A stretch of DNA of 37,575 nt from Leptofilum sp050292445 (GCA_050292445.1 JBNKLQ010000020.1:1-37575); one strand, 5' to 3'. Positions 24,001-32,835 are shown, counted from the stretch's first letter. Numbers and translations are program-made. Notes: a model not told the origin generated them from the sequence alone.

Positions 24001-27000
24001 TTAACGTTTTTGGCTCAGTAATTTTGCGGCTTCCTCATCAGAAAGCTGCGACAACTGGATAAGTAGTTGAGCCACTTTTTCCACAAGTGCGCGATTATTG
24101 GGTGGCTGGAGAGCAACGGCCGTCATTGTAGCAACGGTTGGCGAATCAAACAAAGCACGCAGCGGTAGCTCAATGCGCAGCGTCTGTCGCAGACGTGTCA
24201 CCAACTGGGTAGCCAGTAAAGAATGCCCTCCCAGTTCAAAGAAGTTGTCATGGATGCCTACGCGGTCCAATTTGAGCGTTTCGGCCCACAGATTGGCAAT
24301 AATCGTTTCCACATCGTTGCGCGGCGGGACGTATTGGGCAGTGGCGGCTGCCGCTGGTGCGGGCAATGCTTTGCGGTCAATTTTGCCGTTGGGCGTCAGC
24401 GGAAAGGCATCTAGCAGCACAAACGTCGCCGGAACCATGTAGGCAGGCAGCCGTTGGCTCAAGATCGTACGTAAGTGAGCGACGTCCACATAATGCCCCA
24501 CAACGTAAGCAACTAATTGCGGCCCGGTTCCGGCATCATCTCGGGCCACAACAAGCGCATCACGAACGGCCGTTTGCCGCCGCAGCACCGTTTCAATTTC
24601 ACCCAGCTCAATGCGATAACCACGAATTTTCACCTGATGATCCAGCCGACCCAAGAACTCAATGTTGCCATCAGGCAGGTAGCGAACGAGATCGCCCGTT
24701 CGGTAAACCGTCATCGGTGAACGGTCATCGGTAAACGGTACACCGCTATCAGCAAACCAATCACCGATTACTGATAACTGATTACCGATTACCGACCACG
24801 GAACAAACCGTTCCTCAGTCAGCTCTGGCCGGTTCAGGTAGCCACGCGCCACGCCAATGCCGCCAATGTACAGTTCGCCGGGCGTGCCGACGGGGACTGG
24901 CTGTTGGGTTTCATCAAGGATAAACAGCTGCACGTTGTCGATAGGGTGACCAATGTGGGGTTTTATGTCGCTCGGGGTGAGAACGGCCGTTGTGGCACAC
25001 ACAGTCGCTTCAGTAGGACCATACCCGTTCACAAAACGCCGCCCGGCTGACCAGGGGGCCATTACTTCAGCAGAACACGGTTCGCCAGCGGCAACAACGG
25101 TTTGCAAAGTGGGGAAATCGTCCGGGTTGAGAATGGCAAGGGCAGAGGGGGGCAAGGTAACGGCCGTAACCCTCTGTTCCTTCACCAGCGCCACCAAATC
25201 CGGACCGGGCAGCATCGCTGCCGCATCAGCCAAAATTAGTGTGGCCCCAGCCGTTAGCGTGACAAACATTTCCGAAACTGAGGCATCGAAGCCAAAGGCG
25301 GCAAATTGCAGCACCCGACTCTCTGGTTCAATACCAAACGCTTTATGCTGCGCCTGCGCCAGGTTAGGCACGCCGCGATGGGTTACCTGCACGCCTTTTG
25401 GCTGTCCCGTCGAGCCAGAAGTGTAAATGATGTAGGCTGCGTTTTCGGCCGTTGCGCCACTCTCTGGATTTTCGTCGCTGCATGAAATGATTTTGGGCCA
25501 GTCGGAATCCAGTTTTATTGTGAATTGTGAATTGCGGATTGTGAACGGTGAATGATCACCTGCAACCTGCAACTTGCCACCAGCCACCAACTCCTCTTGT
25601 GTCAGAAGCACTACCGGCTTTGCGTCAGTGAGCATGAAATGGATGCGTTCCGCTGGATAAGTGGGATCGAGCGGCAGGTAGGTGCCACCCGCTTTGAGTA
25701 CCGCCAGGGCGGCAATGACCATCTCTGGGGAGCGATTGAGATAAACAGCCACGATACTTTCTGGGCCGACGCCCTGTGCTTGCAAGAAGTGGGCCAGCTG
25801 GTTGGCTTTGGCGTTAAGTTGGGCATAGGTAAGCTGTTGATTCTGATAGGAAACGGCCGTTCGCTCTCCCACCTCCTCAGCAATTTGGGCCACCCATTCA
25901 TGGATCAACAGGTTGGGTACGGCCGTTTCCGTCGCGTTCCAATCCACCAGCAATTGCTGCGCTTCGGCCTCACTCAGCGGAGAGAATGTTTGGTGCGGCG
26001 CATCTGGTCCCGCGGCTAACGCCGCCAACGTGCGTTCAAAATATCCTGCCAACCGTTCAATTTGAGGCGCGCCAAATTCGGCCGGATTGTATTCCAGCCG
26101 CAGCCCCAGCGAACCGTCAGCTACGTTCAGTTCAGCCTCTACTGCCAGATCAAAGTTGGCATGGCCATAAAATTGTTCATCCACAATCCTGATCTGGTCT
26201 TCCCCAGTCAATTCATCAAGCACATGAAAATGAAGGAAGTTGAACGGCACCTCAAACAGCGGCTGCCCGCCCAGCATTTGCTGCATCTCTGCCAAGGGGA
26301 AACGACGATGGGGCAGCAGCCCCTTTTCCGTCGCAAACGTTTGTCGAATAAGGTCAAACCAGCTGCCTGCCCCTAATTTTTGGCGAAACGGCACGGTGTT
26401 GAGGAACAGGCCCAGGGCGCGCTCGCTGCCGCTTTGTTCGGGACGGCCGTTCATGACCAAGCCACTCAGTACCTCATCCTGCCCACAAACAAAACCCAAA
26501 ATCTTCAGGTGCGCCGCCAGCAAAACGCTTTTAAGCGGGACGCCCGCCTGATGAGCAATCTGGTTAAGTTTTGCCACTTGCTCCGCAGAAATGATGGTTT
26601 GGTGAACGGCCGTTTCCGGCAACGCATCACCAACATTTGGCAGCGGCAAGCGCGGCACCGTACTCACGCTGCTCTCAGCCAAATTTTCTTGCCAAAACGC
26701 CCGCGCCACATCTGAGGTAAGGATAGCCTGTTCGGCTGCCACAAATTTGTGGTATGGCACGCCTGGCTCTGGCTTAGGGGACTGTCCCTTGAGCAAAGCC
26801 CGGTACGTTTGGAACAGCTCTGTCACCAGCGAGGCCACGCTCCAGCCATCTAAAATGGCGTGATGCTCCGCCATGATCATCTGGAAGCTGGTTTCGCTGC
26901 GCTGGAAAAAATGGAAGCGCAGGAGCGGCGGCTGTGTCCAATCAAATTTATCGGCGATGGTTTGCTGCACCCAGCGGCTAATTTCCGCCGCCTGCGCCTC

Positions 27001-29493
27001 ACTATCAAGCTGGCGCAAATCGTGCAGCGTTACGGGGATTTGCGCCTGGGGCCAAACCAATTGTAACGGTTCGCTGTAGGATGTCAGATCAAAGCTGGTG
27101 CGCAGAATCGTGTGCCGTTGGGCCAACTGCTGCACGGCTGTTGCCAACAAATCCCCAGCAAACACGCCCTCAATTTGCCAACTAGTAACGTTGTGGTAAA
27201 CGGCCGTTTCCGCCGCCAACTCCGCATGAAACAACATGCCCGCCTGTAATTTGCTCAGCGGATACGCATCTTCCACCTCCGGCGGCAATTGACTATGGTC
27301 CACCTGGCTAATGAGGCCAAACGGTTCGGCTTCGATAGCCGCCACACCTGCTTCAACCAACTCAATGCGGGCAATTTGCTCCGACAGGCGGCCAATTGTT
27401 TGCAAGTTGAACAAATCCGCCAGGGAGAAGTTCAGCCCCGCCTGCCTGGCCTGGGCCAACACTTGAATGCTGCGAATGGAATCACCACCCAGCTCAAAAT
27501 AGTTATCGTCGATGCCGATGCGGGCCACGTTGAGGACGCGGCTCCAGATGTCAGCCAGGATTTCTTCGGCGCGAGTGCGTGGTGCGGTGTACGGCCGTTC
27601 CAAGTCAGGTCGGGCTTCGTCCGGCTGGGGCAACGCCCGGCGGTCAATTTTGCCGTTGGTGGTTAGTGGAAAGGCATCCAGCAGCACAAACGCGGCGGGA
27701 ATCATGTAGGCGGGCAGTTTGGGCTGCAAATAGCTACGCAGCTCCGTCACGGTCACAGGTTGGGCTGGGTCCAGCACCAGATAGGCCACCAGCCGCTTCT
27801 CCCCCGGCTCATCCTCCCGCACCAAAACCAGGAGTTGGCGAACGGCCGTGTGGCTGCCCAATGCCGCTTCAATCTCCCCCAGCTCAATACGGAAGCCACG
27901 GATCTTCACCTGATGATCAATTCGACCCAAGTATTCGATGTCCCCATCCGGCAGCCAGCGGGCGAGGTCACCTGTACGGTAAACGGTAGTCGGTAAACGG
28001 TAATCGGTTAATGGTTTATCGATTACCGATAACGGCACAAACCGCTCCGCCGTCAACTCTGGCCTATTCAGGTACCCTGCTGCCACACCGGCACCACCAA
28101 CGTAAATCTCGCCGGGCACGCCGATGGGCACGGGCTGCCGCTGCGGATCCAGGATGAACAGTTGCAAATCGGGGATGGGCTGGCCAATGACACTGCCCGG
28201 TGCTTGAGCCACATCGTTGCTGTAGATGGGGCGGTAGGTGACATGAACCGTCGTCTCGGTGATACCGTACATGTTGATCAGCTGCGGCATATGGTCACCA
28301 TGCCGGTCGAACCAGGGTTGCAGCGTGTTCAGCTCCAACGCCTCCCCGCCAAAAATCACATACCGTAGGGCAAGATTAATATCTTGCCCGAGCTCAGCCT
28401 CTGCTTGAATGAGCTGTCGGAAGGCTGAGGGCGTTTGGTTGAGCACTGTTACACCTTCGGCCACCAAAAGATGGTAAAAATCATGCGGCGAGCGGCTGGT
28501 GAGATAGGGCACGACCACCAAACGGCCGCCATACAGTAGCGCCCCCCAAATCTCCCACACGGAAAAGTCGAAGGCATAGGAATGGAACAGCGTCCAAACG
28601 TCGTTCTCGTCAAAATGGTACCAATCGTCAGTAGCCTGCATCAGGCGCATGACGTTGTGGTGGGTCACCAGCACACCCTTCGGTTTGCCCGTCGAGCCGG
28701 AGGTGTAGATGACGTAAGCACGGTTGTGTGGCTGCACGGCGCTGGTGGGGTTTGTGGTGGGCTGGGTGGCGATGGTGGGCCAGTCGGTGTCGAGTTTAAT
28801 TGTGAATTGTGAATGATTACCTGCCACCTGCCACTTGCCACCTGCCACCAGGCTTTCCTGCGTTAGCAGGGCTACTGGCTTTGCATCTTCCAACATGAAG
28901 GCCAGGCGATCCTCTGGGTACGCAGTGTCTATGGGCAGGTATGCCCCACCTGCTTTGAGGACGCCTAAAATAGCAACGACCATTTCCAGCGAGCGTTCTA
29001 AATAAAGCGCGACTAAATCGTCGGGTTGGACGCCCTTTTGTTGCAAGAAGTGGGCCAGTTGGTTGGCTTGGGCGTTGAGTTCGGCATAAGTGAGTTGTTC
29101 CGTGTCAAAAGTAACGGCAATGGCATCCGGGTTTTGGGCCACTTGTTGCTCAAACTCTTGATGAATACACGAAGAGGGTGCGAAATTCGTGTTCCACTCG
29201 TTCCACTCAATAATTAGTTGCTGGGCTTCAGCTTCGGTGATGAGGGGGAGCTGGTTTAACGGCCGTTCCTCATCCACTACCATGCCAGAAAGTAAATTAC
29301 AGTAATGATCAAATAGACGGGAGACGGCCGTTTCTGCCAAACGATCCGCATCATAAACCAGGAAAACGTCCAGTTCTTCATCGGGCACCAGGCGCAACGT
29401 TAGCAGATAGTTGGTGCGTTCGTAAGAAAAATAGTCACGAATGGTGAGCTGGTCCCCGGCGGCGCGGCTCTGGCGTGGATAATTTTCCAGCAC
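24001..29493 (-). CDS. NRPS, two modules: (C end)-A-PCP-C-A-PCP; downstream part of an interrupted gene
   Basis: 1830 residues from a GTG at 29491-29493, but the frame continues upstream to an in-frame TAA (29530-29532), and beyond it is the NRPS reading frame 29530-32403. It begins in the middle of a condensation domain (LENYPRQ). Order: end of C (1-85), A2 (about 100-600), PCP2 GGDSI (about 670), C2 (about 715-1150, HHAILDG), A3 (about 1175-1690), PCP3 GGHSL (about 1755). The A2 code reads D-F-W-N-I-G-M-V-H-K, the consensus for threonine. A3 reads D-A-S-T-V-A-G-V-C-K, close to aromatic (Tyr-like) codes. Both A domains carry extra in-frame segments made of short DNA repeats. The GTG has no clear ribosome site and is probably not a genuine start. 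Confidence 0.92.
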   Translation of the reverse strand: MLENYPRQSRAAGDQLTIRDYFSYERTNYLLTLRLVPDEELDVFLVYDADRLAETAVSRLFDHYCNLLSGMVVDEERPLNQLPLITEAEAQQLIIEWNEWNTNFAPSSCIHQEFEQQVAQNPDAIAVTFDTEQLTYAELNAQANQLAHFLQQKGVQPDDLVALYLERSLEMVVAILGVLKAGGAYLPIDTAYPEDRLAFMLEDAKPVALLTQESLVAGGKWQVAGNHSQFTIKLDTDWPTIATQPTTNPTSAVQPHNRAYVIYTSGSTGKPKGVLVTHHNVMRLMQATDDWYHFDENDVWTLFHSYAFDFSVWEIWGALLYGGRLVVVPYLTSRSPHDFYHLLVAEGVTVLNQTPSAFRQLIQAEAELGQDINLALRYVIFGGEALELNTLQPWFDRHGDHMPQLINMYGITETTVHVTYRPIYSNDVAQAPGSVIGQPIPDLQLFILDPQRQPVPIGVPGEIYVGGAGVAAGYLNRPELTAERFVPLSVIDKPLTDYRLPTTVYRTGDLARWLPDGDIEYLGRIDHQVKIRGFRIELGEIEAALGSHTAVRQLLVLVREDEPGEKRLVAYLVLDPAQPVTVTELRSYLQPKLPAYMIPAAFVLLDAFPLTTNGKIDRRALPQPDEARPDLERPYTAPRTRAEEILADIWSRVLNVARIGIDDNYFELGGDSIRSIQVLAQARQAGLNFSLADLFNLQTIGRLSEQIARIELVEAGVAAIEAEPFGLISQVDHSQLPPEVEDAYPLSKLQAGMLFHAELAAETAVYHNVTSWQIEGVFAGDLLATAVQQLAQRHTILRTSFDLTSYSEPLQLVWPQAQIPVTLHDLRQLDSEAQAAEISRWVQQTIADKFDWTQPPLLRFHFFQRSETSFQMIMAEHHAILDGWSVASLVTELFQTYRALLKGQSPKPEPGVPYHKFVAAEQAILTSDVARAFWQENLAESSVSTVPRLPLPNVGDALPETAVHQTIISAEQVAKLNQIAHQAGVPLKSVLLAAHLKILGFVCGQDEVLSGLVMNGRPEQSGSERALGLFLNTVPFRQKLGAGSWFDLIRQTFATEKGLLPHRRFPLAEMQQMLGGQPLFEVPFNFLHFHVLDELTGEDQIRIVDEQFYGHANFDLAVEAELNVADGSLGLRLEYNPAEFGAPQIERLAGYFERTLAALAAGPDAPHQTFSPLSEAEAQQLLVDWNATETAVPNLLIHEWVAQIAEEVGERTAVSYQNQQLTYAQLNAKANQLAHFLQAQGVGPESIVAVYLNRSPEMVIAALAVLKAGGTYLPLDPTYPAERIHFMLTDAKPVVLLTQEELVAGGKLQVAGDHSPFTIRNSQFTIKLDSDWPKIISCSDENPESGATAENAAYIIYTSGSTGQPKGVQVTHRGVPNLAQAQHKAFGIEPESRVLQFAAFGFDASVSEMFVTLTAGATLILADAAAMLPGPDLVALVKEQRVTAVTLPPSALAILNPDDFPTLQTVVAAGEPCSAEVMAPWSAGRRFVNGYGPTEATVCATTAVLTPSDIKPHIGHPIDNVQLFILDETQQPVPVGTPGELYIGGIGVARGYLNRPELTEERFVPWSVIGNQLSVIGDWFADSGVPFTDDRSPMTVYRTGDLVRYLPDGNIEFLGRLDHQVKIRGYRIELGEIETVLRRQTAVRDALVVARDDAGTGPQLVAYVVGHYVDVAHLRTILSQRLPAYMVPATFVLLDAFPLTPNGKIDRKALPAPAAAATAQYVPPRNDVETIIANLWAETLKLDRVGIHDNFFELGGHSLLATQLVTRLRQTLRIELPLRALFDSPTVATMTAVALQPPNNRALVEKVAQLLIQLSQLSDEEAAKLLSQKR
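24702..24800. repeat. dispersed GATTACC-type repeat inserted in frame in adenylation domain A3
   Basis: Tandem CATCGGTGAACGGT, ATCGGTAAACGGT, AATCACCGATTACTG and ATTACCGATTACCG units. They encode an insertion of roughly 17-20 residues (SVIGNQLSVIGDWF then DDRSPMT) between FVPW and VYRTGDL, where A1 and A4 have a short loop. Confidence 0.75.
25516..25590. repeat. TGTGAATTGTGAAT / CACCTGCAACCTGCAA repeat in frame in A3
   Basis: TTGTGAATTGTGAATTGCGG followed by CACCTGCAACCTGCAACTTG and more such units. It encodes GGKLQVAGDHS and PFTIRNSQFTIK between the LLTQEELVA strand and LDSDWP. The equivalent place in A2 carries a shorter copy (28797-28850). Confidence 0.75.
27977..28035. repeat. dispersed GATTACC-type repeat inserted in frame in adenylation domain A2
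   Basis: GGTAAACGGTAGTCGG, GGTAAACGGTAATCGG and GATTACCGATAACGG units encode LSVIDKPLTDYRLPTT before VYRTGDL, the same loop as in A3 but with a different repeat arrangement. Confidence 0.7.
28797..28850. repeat. TGTGAATTGTGAAT / CACCTGCCA repeat in frame in A2
   Basis: TTGTGAATTGTGAATGATTA followed by three CACCTGCCA/CACTTGCCA units. It encodes GGKWQVAGNHSQFTIK in the loop before LDTDWP of A2. Confidence 0.7.
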
Positions 29494-29529
29494 CAGGAGC
29501 GATTCAAACAGTGGCTGGTCGGCCGACAG

Positions 29530-29532
29530 TTA
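29530..29532 (-). other. in-frame TAA stop splitting one NRPS gene inside a condensation domain
   Basis: Minus-strand TAA between the QVQSWS end and LSADQPLFESLLV-LENYP. The frames on both sides are identical (32403 to 29493 is 970 whole codons), and PLFESLLVLENYP is the conserved continuation of the C domain. A single base change (for example GAA to TAA) explains it. Real nonsense mutation, assembly error or recoding cannot be told apart here. Confidence 0.85.
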
Positions 29533-32403
29533 GCTCCAGCTTTGCACCTGCGTCAACGGCGTTGTCTCATGCTCTTGCAAGGCCAGTAAGTTACTCTGGA
29601 ACTGCTGCAACCAAGGCAACACCGTATCATCCGGGGCAATCTGGCAGCGCAGCGGCACCGGATTGATGAGCACCCCAGCCATCTGATCTACACCCGACAA
29701 CTGTGGCACACGGCCCGACATCATCGTACCAAAAAGGACGTCCGGTTCACCGCTGTAGCGGCTGAGCAGCAATCCCCAGGCGGCTTGCAGCAGCGTCCCC
29801 AGTGTGAGGCCATGCGCACGGCTGAACTGCTTCAGCTGCGCATGCAGCTCTGCTGGCAACTGACGGCGAATTTCGCCATGTGTCTCGGTGCGATGATTGG
29901 CCGTACGCCGCCCGAGATCAACCGTCAGCGGCGTGGGCACGGCAAAATCAGCCAGCGCCTCTTGCCAAAATTGTTGAGCAGCAGTCCAATCCTGCTGCTT
30001 CTGCCAGCGGATGAAGGTTTCAAATGGTTCAGGGTCTGGCAGGACGGCCGTTTCCCCCTGCATCATTGCCTCGTAAAGCATAAACAGCTCTTTGTACAGC
30101 AGGCTCTCTGTCCAGCCATCAATGATAATATGATGCACCGTCCAAATAAAGCGTGATTCCTGCTCATTGAGCCGAATCAGGGTAAGGTGATGCGGTGGCT
30201 GATCCAAGGCCAAGCCCGCCGTCTGGTTATCGGCTAAAAACTGGGTCATGCGGCTGGTTTGCTCGGCAGCGCTCAGATCGCGCCAGTCTAGCAGTTGGCT
30301 GCGCGGTGGCGCATTTTGGAGGACGATTTGCAACGGCCGTTCCCAGCCATCCCACACAAAAATGGTACGCAAAATAGGATGGCGCGCCACGACTTGCTGC
30401 CATGCTTGCAAAAGCAGCTCCGGTTCCAGTTCACCCTCTATCGTGAAGGCAGGCTGCTCAAAATAAATATCGTCTTCAGGATGGAGCAGTGTGTGGAACA
30501 GAATGCCTTCTTGCAGCGACGAGAGCGGGTAGGCGGCCTCAACATCGTCACCAAATTCGGTTTGCAGGCGGGATTGTTCGGCAGCGGTGAGCAGCGGTTT
30601 TGTTTCGTCAAGCTGAATTGTTGTTACAGGCGATACGGCCGTGGCCAATTCGGCCACTGTGGGCTGCTGAAAAAGCTGCGCCTGCGACAAATTAAATCCA
30701 GCCGCACGCGCTTTAGCCACAATCTGAATGCCTAAAATGGAATCACCACCCAGGCCAAAAAAACTATCGTGAATGCCCACTGGAGAAACGCCCAGCACCT
30801 CAGCCCAAATATCGGCCAGTTTCCCCTCCTGCAAGTTACGCGGCGGGACGTACGGTTGGGGCAGCTCGGGACGCACGCTTTCTGGCGCGGGTAACGCTTT
30901 GCGGTCGATTTTTCCGTTGATGGTTAGCGGCATGGCGTCCAGCAACACAAAACGAGCCGGAATCATGTAGTCCGGCAGGCGCTGGGCCAGGAAGTCGCGC
31001 AGTTCATCAGCCTTGGGCACTGGTGCTTGTTCGGCGGTCAGGTAAGCAATGAGCTGCTTGCTGCCAGAGGTTTCGTGGACGAGTACGGCCGTTTCTCGCA
31101 CAGTCTCATGCTGCCCCAAAACCGACTCAATCTCGCCCAACTCAATGCGGTAGCCACGAATCTTCACCTGATGATCGATGCGGCCCAGAAATTCAAAATC
31201 CCCGTCGGGGCGCAAGCAGGCTAAATCCCCTGTGCGGTAAAGGCGGGCACCTGGTATGCCGCTGAATGGATCGGGGACAAATTTTTCGGCGGTGAGGGAC
31301 GGCCGTTTCAAATACCCACGCGCCACACCTTCGCCCCCAATGTACAGCTCTCCCACCGAGCCATTCGGCACGGGTTGCATCTGTTCATCCAACACATAAA
31401 GCTGCGTATTGGCAATGGGTTGACCAATGGGCACCGCCCCGTCCCGATCATCATCGAGCAAAATCTCGTAAACGCAGCAGCCAACAACCGTTTCCGTAGG
31501 ACCATATTCGTTGAACAGGCGGGTGTTGGGGGCATGTTTGCGCCAAAAGGTGAGCTGTTCGGCCGTGAGCTGCTCGCCGCCAATGACAAATGATTGAGTA
31601 GCCCCAGCGGCTTTTTCCGCAGGCACAATCTGGTTGAGCAGTAGCAAATGAGCCGGGGTGATTTTGACCAGACCAAAGCCGCCCGGCTCAGTCAGTACCT
31701 GGCCCAGCAAGCTGCCAGCATCTCCTTCTGGCAACAACTGCACTGGCTGCCCAGCCAGCAGCGGCACAAACAAGCTGGTCACGGTCAGGTCAAAGCCAAT
31801 CGAGGAATGAACCGGCGCACCACCCGCCTGTGCGGGATAAACATCCAGCGCCCAGTCCAGATAGTTGGCCAGGCCGCGATGGGTGATCATTGCCCCTTTG
31901 GGCTTGCCCGTAGAACCAGACGTGTAAATGATGTAAGCCAGATTGTCTGGCTGTACAGGCACGGCTATATCTTCGCTAGACAGCAGAAACAGAATGTGAT
32001 CGGATTGATCGAGGAAGATGGCATGGCTTTGGGCTGATTCTGGCAGTTTGTGAGCTAATTGGGAGTGGGTGAGGCAAACGGCCGTTTCCGCATCTGCCAG
32101 CATCCATTCAATTCGTTCAGTTGGGTAGTCAGGATCGATAGGGATATAAGCCGCACCCGCCTTCAGCACCGCCAAAAGGGCCACGACCATCTCCACCGAG
32201 CGCTCCAGGCAAACAGCAACCAGCGACTCCACCCCGATGCCTTGTTGCTGCAATAAACGGGCTAGCTGGTTAACACGGCCGTTTAGTTCGGCAAAGGTAA
32301 GGTGGTCTGTCTTGGTCAAAACGGCCAAGGCATCAGGCGACTGCTGCACTCGAACTGCAAAACGCTCCGGCACTGAAGCATCTTTTGTATAAATCATTTT
32401 CAT
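29530..32403 (-). CDS. NRPS initiation module: A-PCP-C (C truncated by in-frame stop)
   Basis: 957 residues: adenylation domain A1 directly at the N-terminus (about residues 20-510; YTSGSTGKPKG, YRTGDLACLRPDG, NGKIDRKALP), carrier PCP1 with GGDSI (Ser at about 553), and the first three quarters of a condensation domain (about 620-957; SSLQEGILFH, HHIIIDG at about 758). The A1 code reads D-L-T-K-V-G-E-V-G-K, one residue from the common asparagine code, so Asn is predicted. There is no C domain before A1, so this is a loading module that starts a peptide. The protein stops at TAA 29530 inside the C domain; the missing part continues in frame. ATG at 32403, 47 bp after the MbtH gene. If the stop were absent, one protein of about 2800 residues would result. 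Confidence 0.92.
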   Translation of the reverse strand: MKMIYTKDASVPERFAVRVQQSPDALAVLTKTDHLTFAELNGRVNQLARLLQQQGIGVESLVAVCLERSVEMVVALLAVLKAGAAYIPIDPDYPTERIEWMLADAETAVCLTHSQLAHKLPESAQSHAIFLDQSDHILFLLSSEDIAVPVQPDNLAYIIYTSGSTGKPKGAMITHRGLANYLDWALDVYPAQAGGAPVHSSIGFDLTVTSLFVPLLAGQPVQLLPEGDAGSLLGQVLTEPGGFGLVKITPAHLLLLNQIVPAEKAAGATQSFVIGGEQLTAEQLTFWRKHAPNTRLFNEYGPTETVVGCCVYEILLDDDRDGAVPIGQPIANTQLYVLDEQMQPVPNGSVGELYIGGEGVARGYLKRPSLTAEKFVPDPFSGIPGARLYRTGDLACLRPDGDFEFLGRIDHQVKIRGYRIELGEIESVLGQHETVRETAVLVHETSGSKQLIAYLTAEQAPVPKADELRDFLAQRLPDYMIPARFVLLDAMPLTINGKIDRKALPAPESVRPELPQPYVPPRNLQEGKLADIWAEVLGVSPVGIHDSFFGLGGDSILGIQIVAKARAAGFNLSQAQLFQQPTVAELATAVSPVTTIQLDETKPLLTAAEQSRLQTEFGDDVEAAYPLSSLQEGILFHTLLHPEDDIYFEQPAFTIEGELEPELLLQAWQQVVARHPILRTIFVWDGWERPLQIVLQNAPPRSQLLDWRDLSAAEQTSRMTQFLADNQTAGLALDQPPHHLTLIRLNEQESRFIWTVHHIIIDGWTESLLYKELFMLYEAMMQGETAVLPDPEPFETFIRWQKQQDWTAAQQFWQEALADFAVPTPLTVDLGRRTANHRTETHGEIRRQLPAELHAQLKQFSRAHGLTLGTLLQAAWGLLLSRYSGEPDVLFGTMMSGRVPQLSGVDQMAGVLINPVPLRCQIAPDDTVLPWLQQFQSNLLALQEHETTPLTQVQSWS

Positions 32404-32450
32404 ATTTGATTAATACAGTTCCCAATACTAAGAAGACGGACTCTAAACGA

Positions 32451-32648
32451 TCACGAAGCTTGCTGACGCAAGCTCAGGGGCCTCATGTCTGTCCATATTT
32501 GATTAATATACGCCAAACATGCCTCCTTCGACCCCAGCTGACCCACAGAACGCCACCCGTTGGGGATCGTTTGTCCCGCAGGCCAGATTGAATATTGTTT
32601 TTCTTGGTTGATTACAACTGTAAAAAGATACTCAGCCTGGATTTCCAT
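32451..32648 (-). CDS. MbtH-like protein
   Basis: A small chaperone-like partner that binds NRPS adenylation domains and supports their folding and activity. The 65-residue protein has the complete family pattern: [15 protein letters not shown], then PNGWRSVG, then [18 protein letters not shown]. The frame also has an ATG at 32678, but I choose 32648 because AGGA lies 9 nt upstream and MbtH proteins begin at this point. It sits between the PKS and NRPS genes in the same direction, so it presumably serves the four A domains downstream. A small hairpin (AGCTTGC-TGAC-GCAAGCT, 32457-32474) spans its 3' end. Confidence 0.93.
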   Translation of the reverse strand: MEIQAEYLFTVVINQEKQYSIWPAGQTIPNGWRSVGQLGSKEACLAYINQIWTDMRPLSLRQQAS

Positions 32649-32669
32649 TAGATATAATCCTGTACATAT

Positions 32670-32721
32670 GTAATTCACAAAAAATGTTTTGGGTAAAAAC
32701 GAGTCAGAATTTGTGAATTAC
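32670..32721. promoter_or_regulatory. spaced perfect 12-bp inverted repeat upstream of mbtH/NRPS
   Basis: GTAATTCACAAA (32670-32681) and TTTGTGAATTAC (32710-32721), 40 bp apart centre to centre (about four helical turns), ending 22 bp before the MbtH ATG in an AT-rich stretch. Likely operator pair or leader hairpin. An ACGGCCGT copy at 32795 is the only other feature before the PKS stop at 32836. Confidence 0.5.
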
Positions 32722-32835
32722 TTGAGTAAAAGCGTAGAAATGATTACCTGCTTTTCAAAGAACTTTTGCGCTTTCATTTAAAACAATTTCTGAAACGGCC
32801 GTCTAGCAAATACCACCCAACCATTCTAGAAAAAA

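Noticed and set aside
24702..28850. Tandem repeats resembling a CRISPR array
   Set aside because: The units are short, overlapping and irregular, with no uniform spacers, and they are translated as part of adenylation domains; no cas genes are present.
29530..29532. Natural subunit boundary between two NRPS proteins
   Set aside because: Subunit boundaries fall between domains. This one cuts a condensation domain before its conserved PLFES-x-x-x-x-ENYP segment and the frame continues unchanged.
26800..30800. Epimerization domains suggested by GGDS carrier motifs in PCP1 and PCP2
   Set aside because: No E domain follows either carrier; the next domains are full condensation domains. Dual condensation/epimerization function cannot be shown by eye.
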